Assembly: GCA_026120185.1 (NCBI GenBank)
Contig: JANUWF010002144.1
Span: 434,001-498,000, forward strand
From: Voacanga thouarsii
Taxonomy: Eukaryota > Streptophyta > Magnoliopsida > Gentianales > Apocynaceae
Direction of reading: 5' to 3'
Length of the DNA: 64,000 nucleotides
The position numbers and the translations under genes were made by a program. This document shows positions 48,115 through 58,979 of this stretch, piece after piece; positions within the stretch are counted from its first letter, which is position 1, and every line of letters starts with the position of its first letter. The notes beneath the pieces are model-generated. The model was not told the origin of the DNA. It searched no databases and worked only from the letters and a program-made list of their open reading frames with translations.

Positions 48115-49659
48115 TGATGTGTTTGAATTTGGGTATAAAAATCATATAAAAATAAGCACATTCCCAATCAAGTTTAAATTAAAACGTTAACTCCAAATTA
48201 CACATCCGAGTAAGCGTACTCATCATTAAGCATAGCATAGGTTTAAAACGAGTGTCCATCCTCAAAGAACAAGTATGCATTAATCACTTTTCTTTCATTG
48301 TTTAACCGACTCAATAACGTGAAAATGAATAAAAATAAAAATAAAATAAAATAAAATAATATAATATATACATATCAAGGATAGAGAATTATGTAACTCA
48401 AACCATTATTTTGACAACCATGATCTTAAAGCACCCAATCATTATAATAACTAATCATTCTCTTGGCATCATTAAGGATTAAGATAGATTCACTTCTTTT
48501 TCAATCCATGAAATCACTATCTTCTAGACAAATTAGCATCACATATTCTGTCTCAATTAATTCACCCAAAAGATGCATTAAACACAATCCTTGATTAAAT
48601 TTCCATATTCTAGCAAACTTAAAACATAAAATTAACTAATGAATCCATATTCTGACAGACATCAATTAAACTTTAATTACCCAATTCTTAGTAATTAACC
48701 CATTTTTCAAGTAAGTTAAGAGACAACAAATATGAAATTAATGAATTAAAACCACCATCAACCCCCCTTTCAAGCAAGTTAATAGGAAGAAACAAAAAAT
48801 TAATCTTATTATCAGCATAAATAACTAAATACCAAGAATAGCAATCAATTAATCAAAAGATCAAAGTAACTCTAAAAATCATGAATACCTAAAACAATGT
48901 CAAATTACAATAAAATAATTAATACATCATTGTTCAAGAAAAGAAAACAAAGTTAAAAGAAAGCACTTATAGACAAGCCTCCTTCTTCTTCCTTCGTAGA
49001 CCCTCTTGTACAATCCTTCTTGATTTTGATGAATTCCTCCTTGAATTTGAGTGATTTTCTGTTATGATCTGTAAATTCTCTCTTTTCCCTTGTGTTTTCC
49101 TTTTATTTATAAGCTTTAGAAGTGCCAAAATTCGCTCCTCTAAGATTTCTGGCTGATTAGAAGTAGAAAAATACTAAAACTCTATAAATTGTCAAAAAAT
49201 GCGAACGAAAATTGAGGCACCGCCTTAATTCCCATGCACAGTCGACGCCGCTTGTCCTACCTAGGACTGGCGCCGGTTGTGGTCTGTTTATCTATTCGTT
49301 CGTTGATTTTTCTTAATTTTCGTGCCAACCCTTCCAGACTGCAGTCGGTGCCGCCTCTAGCCTCCTAGCCGGTGCCTGTTTGGTTCTTTTCAGCTCTGTT
49401 TTCACCGATTTTTTATTATCTCAAAATGCGTGCCAACAGCACGTGGCCGATGCGATTCTCCTATCCTGGTTGGCGCCGATTCTACTTTGTTTAGTAATTT
49501 TTTTGTCTTATTTTACCCCTAAAATTTGAAATAATGCACAAAATACCTTTTCAAGGGTAAAATCTCAAATATGAAGAAATATGACCAGTTATTGAACAAA
49601 ATATATCACAGAATAGCCTCAAATAACTAGAAAATATATGACTAATTTAGGCCCTATCA
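48115..49659 (-). repeat. Element A 5' LTR
   Basis: 1545 bp, TGATGTGTTTG to GGCCCTATCA on the plus strand. Uninterrupted, it is the reference that shows where element B entered the 3' LTR. Confidence 0.92.
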
Positions 49660-50164
49660 GTTACAAGAATACACTTATTTCAATGACCAAGTGATCTATA
49701 GTAGACTCTAATAGAACACTATACCAGTGTTCTTTAGTCAAACATTTAGAAGACTTTTACCAGATCCAACTATCTTGGCTGAACTTCTTTCAACCTTTAT
49801 TGCTACAACACAGTGGTTCTTTATTTTAACTCCAAGAAACCTTTTGATGAGATTCTACCTTATTAATATAAAGGACAAATACAAGTAGGGGGAGACACCT
49901 AAGCAAGTTTGCAAGGGCCAATGACAAAGACGAGCATAAAAAAGTTCCAAGAAGGCCTTCATGTATTCATGCAGCCATACTTGAAGATAGAGGAACTGTG
50001 GAAGACTCGTGAGAGGCTTAAGGAATACATTTAGATGACAATTGAAGAAGCATGTCATGAAAAAACTGAAGAAGACTAAGAAATTGCACTTGAGCAAGAT
50101 ATAGAGACTGGAAACAAGGGATGCACGACCATAAGCATGGGCCTTCATGTATTCCTCTTACTTC
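49660..50164 (+). other. Unassigned segment with a possible gypsy polyprotein tail
   Basis: This 505-bp piece lies between element A and the truncated left LTR of C and does not align with the K2 LTR expected here. On the plus strand, 49912-50034 reads QGPMTKTSIKKFQEGLHVF and then ELWKTRERLKEYI with a stop. GPMTRxRxKxFQExL is a common C-terminal motif of plant gypsy polyproteins. The first five bases GTTAC could be A's TSD copy. Confidence 0.5.
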
Positions 50165-51331
50165 ATGTAAGAATATGTACTTTAGACAACAATCCTAAAA
50201 AACATGACAATAAATCATTTAACAACTATCTCAATAAATCATCATCTTAGCATTATAATGTAATATGAAGTAAAGTTCAATTGTTCTCCAAGTCATAAAT
50301 TCACTTATATATAATCTACTTCTTTCCCAATCCATAGAATTACTATCTCTTGATTAAATTAGCAGATTTTCCAATCAAACCAACATAACCAAAGGACGCA
50401 TTAAACATAATTTCTCATAAACATGGAATTAGTCAACAATCCTATACTTAAGGCAAAATTAACTAGTTTTTGATTACTTAGGTTCTTTGGTCTTAACTTC
50501 GTTTCCCAAGTCCGTTAAGAAATAATAAGTATGAAATCAATAAAATTAAATCAACTTCTAAAATCATTTCCCAAGTCAATTAGAAGTAAATCTAACTTCA
50601 TCAATTCTTCCATAATCCCAAGTAATCAAACACCAATAATGATAGAAAATTGATTAAATAGCTAAATTAATACAAAAATCATGAATCCCAAAATATTATC
50701 AAATTACAATAAAAATAATAAACACATCATTATTCTAGAAAAAGAAAATAAAGGTTAAAGAAAGAACTCATAGGCAAGCCTCCTTCTTCCTTGAAGATTC
50801 TCATGAACAATGCTCCTTGATGTGATAAATTCCTCCTTTTATGAGTGATTTACTGATTTGATCCTTGAATTTCTACTATTTTCTTTTGTTTTTCTTGTTT
50901 ATATAGGCTTTCAAAATGTTAAAATTCGTCTCATAAGAGTTCTGGGCCGAGTATAGATTGAAAAATATTAAAACTCTTGGAAATTACCAAATTCGTGTAA
51001 AAATTAGAAAGCTCGTTGATGATGCACAGAGCGGAGTCAGTGCCAACTTAGAAGGTCACAGCCGGCGCTGGTCGTGCTCCATTTTTTCTCGAAAAAACCC
51101 CTGTCATCCAGATCGGGGTCGACGATGGCTCCATGGGTCACTGCCGGCGCTAGCCATGCTTGGACAGCGACAGTTTTATCTTTTTTTCGTCTTTTTCTGC
51201 AATAAAATCCCAAAACACCTTTCGAAGGTTAAAATAACAAATATAAAGGAATATCCCGAGTTATTACAACAAATGTATCACAAAATACCCTCAAATAATT
51301 AGAAAAAGATAGATGAATTTTTCTCCTATCA
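50165..51331 (-). repeat. Element C 3' LTR (outer end truncated)
   Basis: Aligns with 56866-58030 (shared AACAATCCTAAAAAACATG and CCTATCA end). The part matching 56616-56865 is absent, replaced by the unassigned segment at 49660-50164. Confidence 0.87.
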
Positions 51332-52586
51332 CATTCTCCCACACTTGAACCTTTTCTTGTTCTCAAGTAAAGCCCTTAAACAAAGAAAAACAAGATATTC
51401 TTTCAAAAAGTTCACTTAGACAAAATCATAATTAACTTTCAGACTTTAAATATGTCCTTGTCATTCTTTCAACCCTTTGAAATCATTTAATACCAAACAA
51501 GATATATCAAAGCCCTTAAAGTTAAATTAAATAAGTTTATACCCTAGTATAAGAATATTATTTCACCCTTCAAGTAAAAGCATGAATAACATGAATCATA
51601 CAAGTCAAGTTATCTAGCAACTCAAGCATTATAAATTCAAAAATTGCATAACTTAAGTTATGTTTTAAGGAAAACACTCAAAATTTTTTCTCTCAATTTT
51701 TTTAAAATATGAATTAAGCAATTGATAGCTTCAAGTGTATGGATTTCTCTTCACACACCGTATTAGCCCCCTTATTGTCATCACTCATCATTTTTTTTAA
51801 CATTTTTTTTTCCTTTTGCTTTTGGGAATTTACAGTATTAAGAAAGTGGATTTCTCTTCACTTTCCTTATCGGCCCCCATAATCAAGCAAAAACAATTGT
51901 TTTTCTCATCTATCATAATCAACTCATTTTTTTCTCAATAACAACAGCCACAACAATTGTCCACAAATTTTTCACAATATTTTCTCATTCCTCAACATAG
52001 CCCAAAGTCAAGCAAAATTCAACCCTATAATATAAGAGTTAGCCAACAAACTTTCCCATGTTACTCACGTTATCTATATTTAAACTAGATGAGTCAAATA
52101 ATACTCAAATACCAATACATAAATAAGATTAATTCAAATTCTCAAATCTTAACACATCCTATCCAATAAACCATTTTAATGTCAATAAAAATCCACCAAA
52201 TAAATGACACATCCAATATCCAAAGAAGAAATATAATCACAACCTTGCTAAGGCATTGAAACCACAAAATTTTTTAAAATTTCAGAAAAAGATATGGAAA
52301 ATACTTTTAAAACTAAACTTCCCCCTATATTTAAATTGGGCATTGTCCTCAATGACCAAAAATATAAAAACACAAGCAAAGCCAAGAAGACAAAAAATAA
52401 TAATAGAGGAAGAATAAAGAAAAGAAAATACTCCCACTGCACTCAAACTTCAACATATTTGAATTCATCACAAGGAGGCAAAAGGGAAATTGTACCTAAA
52501 AGAATAAAAAAGAAACAAAAACAAAAGCATAAATCTTGAAAAAGAACAATAAAATCAAAATAAAAGAAAAGAGGGAAAGAAAGCAA
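51332..52586 (-). other. Element C PPT and 3' non-coding region
   Basis: AAGTGTGGGAGAATG on the minus strand (51332-51346) is the PPT beside the 3' LTR. The rest is AT-rich with no readable domain, as in A. Confidence 0.72.
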
Positions 52587-53895
52587 CTAAAAAGAAATCC
52601 TAAGAAAGGTCATGAAAATATAAAGAGAAAAGAAAACTAAAGAAAAGAAATACATAGGAGTGGGAAAATACTCGATCCTCATCATAATCATCCTCAACAT
52701 TAGCCCCATGGCTACCATCGCCTCCTTGAGTGCCCGAAAATCTTTGCATCCATTGCGTCCACTATTGTTTTTGAGCATCTTAGCGTCTAGTGAGGGCAGT
52801 CGTGGATTCGCGCAGCTATAGTAATATCTCCATTTGGGTTTCCATACCAACTCTCAAATGTTCTAATTGACCTCGCACCTCAACCTCAAAATCACCCATA
52901 GATTGGGTTTAGACACTACTAGCACAAGCTCGAGGTGATGGTGCTGGATGCTCTTCTTCTTCGGGTGGAAGTGCGACTCATCCCGAATACTACATATCAA
53001 AAGGTCGTAAGTAATGCCTTACCTCCGTACTATACTAATAACCACAGCTAGTAAGTGTCTGCTTAGTAACCATATCATGTTCCATTTTGGTTTCAGTAAA
53101 TTCTCCCTCCAAGCTAATACTAAAGGCTTCAAAATTTTTCATTATCACAAGGGGGAAGACAAAAGCTTTTGTAGAGAGGTGAGAATAGACCACATCCCAT
53201 ATGAATTGAATGATTAAAGGAGTAAGCGGGATGGGTAGAGTATGCATCATCCTATGAAGAATGTACAAGTCAATAACATGGGACTCATTGAACCCACTAA
53301 CTTTTGGAACACTATTGTAAGCAAAGATATAGACTAAGGCGCGTAGGTTGGCTTCAAGATCATTGTTAGAGTAAAAACCTACTTGCCCTACGGAACCTCT
53401 CTTATACAATCTCAAAGTAGCTTTAGTATCACTCACTTTCCACTCAGGATCAGACGGTATCTTTTGGTTGTTGTGATCTTACAGCTAACTAAGAGCCTTT
53501 GTCATTTACACGGAGAATGGCAGCTAGTCTCTCTTTATCTAGAAAAATGGGGGTACCCTTTACTCTAGTCTCAATGGTCTCAAGATGGTTCGTGCATTTT
53601 TTGACCATGTTAGCATAAAACTCTTTGATCAACATAGGGCAATAGGGTCCTTTAAGCTGAATAATTGGTCCCCACCCAAGTGTCTAAACATGATGCCTAA
53701 CTTGAGGGCACGATCTAGTGAGGGCGCGAAAGTGCGTTCGACTATAATCTTATTGGCAGCCCTCTTAGTGCACTACTCTTGGCAGGATGGATCAATGAAA
53801 TCAGCAGAGTGTAAGAACAATGGGTCTATGGAAATAGAAGTAGAAGAATATGAAGCTCTAGCCTGTTTAGATGATTGACCCCTTTTTCTAGGCAT
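52587..53895 (-). pseudogene. Element C second ORF (plant transposon-type protein)
   Basis: ATG at 53895 opens MPRKRGQSSKQARAS, then LFLHSADFIDPSCQE, a TAG, and after frame changes LEANLRALVYIFAYN, NESHVIDLYILHRMM, LSTKAFVFPLVIMKNF and EHDMVTKQTLTSCGY. It matches the second ORF of A (44153-45349) along its length at perhaps 60% identity by eye, so the two are paralogues that diverged before insertion. At least one frameshift and several stops are present. It ends in an acidic tail (about 52670) or at the later stop 52587. Confidence 0.72.
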
Positions 53896-54780
53896 GGTGA
53901 AAGGATATGAAGATGGCTAAGTAAGAAAATGACTAAATTACCACCCCAATATCACAACAACACTCAATATACTCAAATCACCACAACACAACTTCATACA
54001 CAATCCTACATTCCACAGTTTTTAATCAATGGAACACAACCACAATCCACAACAATAATTAACCCAACCTCCTTTCAAAACATGTAAGAACAACAGTAGA
54101 AACCACAATGTAAACCATAACATGGTTCCCAATGACTTCACAACCTAATTATAGTATGAAAAATATATCCATATTCCCAGATAAAAGTAATGTCTAAGCA
54201 TAGCACATGAATACATCAACAAAATAATTGTCATAACCAAGAATATACCGTCTATGATCATACTATGGACATGGTGGTGTAAGAATAACCCAAGAATCAT
54301 ACTCTTATGCTATTCCATTCATAATAATGCATGAAAGATAGGCCAATTCAACCATCAATACCTAGACATGAAATTTTTGACTAAAAATAGGCCCAAAAAT
54401 AGGAAAATTCCAATTGCAAGAATTTAACCGTAAGAATGCAAGAAAAATCATACATTTGTATTCTACAATGCATGGGTAAGCAAAAGATGTAATCTTTTTG
54501 ATGAAATCCTTACTTGATAGGAGGGATTTGAAAGTGGATTTTTGAAGGAAAATGTGAGATTTTTCAACTTTAGATATGTAGATTCAACAAAAACAAGAGG
54601 ATTTTGTGTTGGATTGATGTTTTTGAAGGAAAAAATGGAACCGATGGTGTTTGGGAGTGTAGAAACGAAGCCAAGTTGAGAGAAAAATTGAGGGAATTGA
54701 GTTGTTTTGAAAACAAAGTGGCCAATTTGGCCACTTTTATTATTGTCCCCGATAAGAGCCGACACTGACCCTGCTCTAGG

Positions 54781-54826
<46 letters not shown>

Positions 54827-55025
54827 AAAATTGAAAAATAGAAACTACAAAATTATAAACAAAATATCATTAAAAATTATAAATAAAAAATGCATAAGGA
54901 TGAATAAAAGCACACAAGAATTAAATAGATGTCCCAAAGTAAAAATAATAAATTAATCAAAATCATTTCTTTCCACAGTTAAGATCACATAGATTGGTCT
55001 TAGTATTACCTGGAAGGGATCCCAC
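53896..55025 (-). other. Spacer between gag and second ORF of element C
   Basis: Corresponds to 45350-46485 of A. It includes a (TA)n tract, a 10-bp-arm palindrome AAAGTGGCCA/TGGCCACTTT (54715-54737) and a leader-like CT-rich stretch downstream. A 100-codon frame at 54463-54765 is not supported in A. No pol motif is seen. Confidence 0.6.
54784..54823. repeat. (TA)n microsatellite
   Basis: About 20 TA units in the C spacer, absent from the same position in A. Confidence 0.95.
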
Positions 55026-56351
55026 TTAACGATCTCCAAGGAGTTTGGCCAATTGACCAATATGATTCTCGAGGTTGTGCATGGATGCCTCCAAGTTTCT
55101 TGTGGTGGCATCTACTCCTTGAAATTGCATTTCTATACCACTTACTAATTGATTTACTAACTCTTCCAATGATGGTTTAGATGGTGGTGCTTTGTAAGGC
55201 AAAGGGGATAGAGTCATTTGGTTCTTAAAATTAGAAGAAACCTGCCTAGGTTGGCTTTGGCTGTTCTATGCAAAGTTTAGGTGATTCCTCCAACCAGGAT
55301 TATAAGTGGTGCTATAGGAATTATTACTTTTTCGACCATTATCTACAAATGTAACTTGTTCTAATATTCTTGTGATGACCCCATATGTTGGCGCTTATGG
55401 TTTAGATGCCCTTCCCTACAAAAGTCACAACTTACACTCATTACCTGCCCTTGGAACGGAGATATTACCAATTGATCTATTTTTTGCATAAGTGCTTCCA
55501 CCTTTGCCTCTAATGCTGCCATTACATCCACCTTGTGTACTCTATGGACACGAGCTCTTGACCATGAACTACCCCAGGTATAGTTGTTTGTGGCCAAATT
55601 TTCAATCAAATTAAATACCTTTTTGGGGATTTTAGAATTGATGGAGCCTCTTATAGATGCATCAGCTAGTTGCCTAATAGCAAAGCTCAGACCACTGTGA
55701 AAGATTTATATTTGCATACCCAACTCAAACCCATGATGAGGACACTTTCTAAGCATTTCCTTAAACCTCTCTCAACACTCATAGAGGTTTTCAAACTCTA
55801 ATTGTTGGAAGGTAAAAATATCAGTCCTTAGTTTATATGTTCTAGCTAGAGGGAAATATTTGGCCAAAACTTTTTCAGCTAAAACATTTAAAGTAGTAAT
55901 GGATCTTATTTGCAAATATTTTAACCATGATTTCGCTCTATCTATCAAGAAAAAATGAAAAAAGCCTTAGTTTAATGGCATCCTCAGAAACTCCATTCAT
56001 TTTCAAAATGTCACAAATTTCCAAAAAACTCGTAAGGTGGGCATTAGGATCTTCCTCAGGTAACTCATCAAATTGGACCATGTTTTGGATCATTTGAATT
56101 ATGTTGGGCTTTACTTCAAAATTGTTAGCCTCTATTCTAGGTTTTGTGATACTCGAGCCTGTATCCAAGATTGCAGGTTTCACAAAGTCATTCATAGTTC
56201 ACCAACCATTACCACCATTACCGCCATTGTTGGGTTGGTTAACCTCCATGTCTTTTCTTACCCTTTCGCTTACAACCTTTCGGACCTTTTTTAGGGTTCT
56301 CTTGATCTCAGGATCAAGATCTACTATGTTGGCTTTGGATCATTGGGTCAT
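55026..56351 (-). pseudogene. Element C gag (Athila-type, decayed)
   Basis: ATG at 56351 is in the same place as in A. Readable parts: DFVKPAILDTGSSITKPRIE, FLEICDILKMNGVSEDAIKL (56195-55938), NLIENLATNNYTWGSSWSRA, AALEAKVEALMQKIDQL, and a zinc knuckle whose last cysteine is lost (CDFCREGHLNHKR). The end (55217-55026) has TTRNLEASMHNLENHIGQLA. The central core between about 55930 and 55620 is broken by many stops. It is more degraded than A's gag. Confidence 0.85.
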
Positions 56352-56590
56352 AAACTAAGGGCAATGTCTACATAAAACAAAAGACAGTGAGATTATAGAA
56401 TTTACAAGTTAGACAATTAGTACATATGCACACATTAAGTTGGAAACAATTACAACATGTAGGGACATTAAATTACAAGTATACACAAAAAAAATTATGG
56501 CACCTATTCATGCAAAAAACATATATTCATATTCACATATAAACATATAAACATGGTTAAATCAACAAATTCCAAACTTTCATGATATTG

Positions 56591-56609
56591 TTCCCCGATA
56601 ACGACGCCA
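56591..56609 (-). other. Primer binding site of element C (tRNA-Asp type)
   Basis: TTCCCCGATAACGACGCCA on the plus strand matches the tRNA-Asp 3' end with two changes, closer to consensus than the PBS of A. It sits six bases from the 5' LTR. Confidence 0.88.
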
Positions 56610-56615
56610 AAAACT

Positions 56616-58030
56616 TAATGCTTAAATTTTGAGTGTATAAAAATCATCAAATTTAAATCCATCCATTAGTTAAGTTTTAATTAAAACATTAATCCCAAAT
56701 ATACATACGGGCAAGTATACTCATCGCAAGTATAGCATAAGGAATTAATGATATCGATCATCAAAAGAACAAGTACACACTAATCACTTTTCATTCACTG
56801 TTTAACTGACTAAATAAAGTGATAAGATAATAAAAGAAAATTTCAAGAAATTTGTACAACTCAAGAATGTAGGAATATGCAATTTAGATAACAATCCTAA
56901 AAAACATGACAATAAATCATTTAACAATTATCTCAATTAATTATCATCTTGGTATCATGAAGGAATATAAAGTAAAGTTTAATCATTTCCCAAGTCATGA
57001 ATTCACTTATATACACTCCACTTCTTTCCCAATCCATGGAATCATTATCTTTTGATTAAATTAGCATATTTTCTAATCAAACTACCATAAACAAAATATG
57101 CATTAAACATAATTCCTCATAAACATGGAATTAGTCAACAACCCTATACTCTAGGCGAAATTAACTAGTCTTTGATTACTTAGGTTCTTTGGTCTTAACT
57201 TTGTTTCCCAAGTCTGTTAAGAAATAACGAGTATAAAATAAATAAAATTAAATCAACTCCTAAAATCATTTCTCAAGTCAATTAGAAGTTAATCTAACTT
57301 CATCAATTCTTCCATGATCCCAAGTAATCAAACACCAAGAATGATAAAAAAAAAAAAAAAATTGATCAAATAGTTAAATTAATACAAAATCATGAATATC
57401 AAAATATTATCAAATTTCAATAAAAATATTAAATACATTATTATTCTAGAAAAAAAAATAAATGTCAAAGAAAGAACTCATAGACAAGCCTCATTCTTTT
57501 TCCTTAAAGACTCTCTTGAACAATGCCCCTTGATGTGATGAATTTTTCCTTTTATGAGTGATTTACTGATTTGATCCTTGAATTTCTACTCTTGTTTTGT
57601 GCTTTTATTGTTTAAATAGGCTTCCAAAATGTTAACATTTGTCTCCTAAGAGTTCTGGACCTAGTATAGACTAAAAAATACCAAAACTCTTGGAAATTAC
57701 CAAATCCGCACAAAAATTAGAAAGCTCGCCAACGTTGCACAGAGTGGAGTCGGCGCCGGCTTGGAGGGTCACGGCCGGCGCTTTTCGTGCTCTATTTTTT
57801 CCCTAAAAAATCCCCTATTGTCCAGATCAAGGCCTAGGCCGAGGCCGATGCGTGCTCGGACTGCGACAGTTTTGTCATTTTTTTTTTATCTTTTTCTGCA
57901 ATAAAATCTTAAAACACCTTTCCAAGAGTAAAATATCAAATATGAAGGAATATGCTTATTTATTACAATAAATGTATCACAAAATACCCTTAAATAACTA
58001 GGAAACGATAGATGAATTTTGCCCCTATCA
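56616..58030 (-). repeat. Element C 5' LTR
   Basis: About 1415 bp, starting TAATGC (TG probably mutated to TA) and ending GCCCCTATCA. It carries the GC-rich block 57742-57870 with GGCGCC hairpin arms. Confidence 0.87.
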
Positions 58031-58965
58031 ATTTCTATAACAAGGTATTTTGGTCATTTTAGTAACTAGGGCAAACTATCTTTTAGTCTTTAGAATAATC
58101 CATAAGTCCTAATAGGTTTAGGATTGAGAAATTGGTATTGTAATATTATGGGTTTTATTTTATTCAGGTAGCTTGGTTTAATTATTGAGTTAGAATAAAA
58201 TAATAGGCCCAAAGAGAAAATAAATTAATTATTTGGTTTGGTTGGTTAATTAATTATTCAGGACTTGAGCCCAAACGGAGTAATTAAGATTAGCCTGGTC
58301 TAAGCTAGGAACGCTTAAGAATTAATCTGGCCCATTTGAACTAATAAATTAATTTGACTATTAGGCTTCTACAGGTCCAGAAATAATTAAATTAATTAAA
58401 GAATATAGTTCAATAGATTAGACTAAGGGCTATGGGTCGAGTCTTAATTTGTTTAAGGCTTGATGGGTATAAACATACAACACCAATTAGCTTCTTTTTT
58501 TTAAAGTGCCGTAGATAGCTCTTATATAAGTTTTAACTTATCTAGGTTACTTGGTGAGCTATCAGTGTTTTGACGTTTAAAAAACAGGAAGATTGGGGAT
58601 ATCAATATCTCTAGTAAGTTAGTGTGTTTTCCTTCTCTCTCGAGTCTCCATATCTCTCGTTCTCTTTGTTCTACTCTGAGTAGAAGAACTAAAGTGGAAA
58701 AAAAGACTATACTCCTTTGCCTCAGAGTTTTCACTGACTCCAGGCACCGATTATATTCCGCAAGGCTAGAGGGGGAGCATGGATGAGAAGAAGCCAAAAG
58801 CTTACTAGATAGGAACCCGAGACGCCCACGCGAGAGCTAGTGCTTGTTCAACCAACTTTAACAAAGCCTAAGGAATTTTTTTTTTAGAAAATGAAAAGGT
58901 ATTAACCTCTTCTGTTGTTGCATTTTTCATGCTTCTGTGTGTGTGTTTGCTATATTTCACTTTCA
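58031..58965 (+). repeat. K2 5' LTR, last segment
   Basis: Aligns with the reverse complement of K1 LTR from about 28790 to 27658: GGTATTTTGGTCATTTTAGT matches, as do later AATTAATTATTCAGG-like blocks. It ends TTTCA, directly before the PBS. Short frames such as 58522-58797 are not supported. Confidence 0.82.
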
Positions 58966-58967
58966 AT

Positions 58968-58979
58968 TGGTATCAAAGC
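58968..58979 (+). other. Primer binding site of K2 (initiator Met tRNA)
   Basis: TGGTATCAAAGC two bases after the LTR end CA, one change from TGGTATCAGAGC. Confidence 0.9.

Larger units (their letters stand above)
4544..49659 (-). mobile_element. Athila-like non-autonomous LTR element A (split by element B)
   Basis: Paired LTRs (3' LTR 4544-5408 plus 41658-42328; 5' LTR 48115-49659) bound an internal region of about 5.8 kb holding a tRNA-Asp-type PBS, an Athila-type gag and a second ORF, with no protease, RT or integrase between them. Both ends have TGAT...ATCA termini. The flanks read GATAC (4539-4543) and GTTAC (49660-49664), a possible 5-bp TSD with one mismatch. The 36-kb element B sits inside the 3' LTR. 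Lacking pol, A must have been moved by enzymes from a relative (inference). Confidence 0.82.
50165..58030 (-). mobile_element. Athila-like non-autonomous LTR element C
   Basis: Same architecture as A: 3' LTR (50165-51331, its outer ~250 bp missing), PPT, second ORF, spacer, gag, tRNA-Asp-type PBS and 5' LTR (56616-58030), all on the minus strand and without pol. It is related to A but clearly diverged in LTR and coding regions, so it is a separate subfamily. The right flank (58031) is K2 LTR; the left flank is lost, so no TSD can be shown. Confidence 0.83.

Noticed and set aside
54463..54765. 100-codon frame in the C spacer
   Set aside because: The same region of A is not open, and it lies in leader-like sequence.
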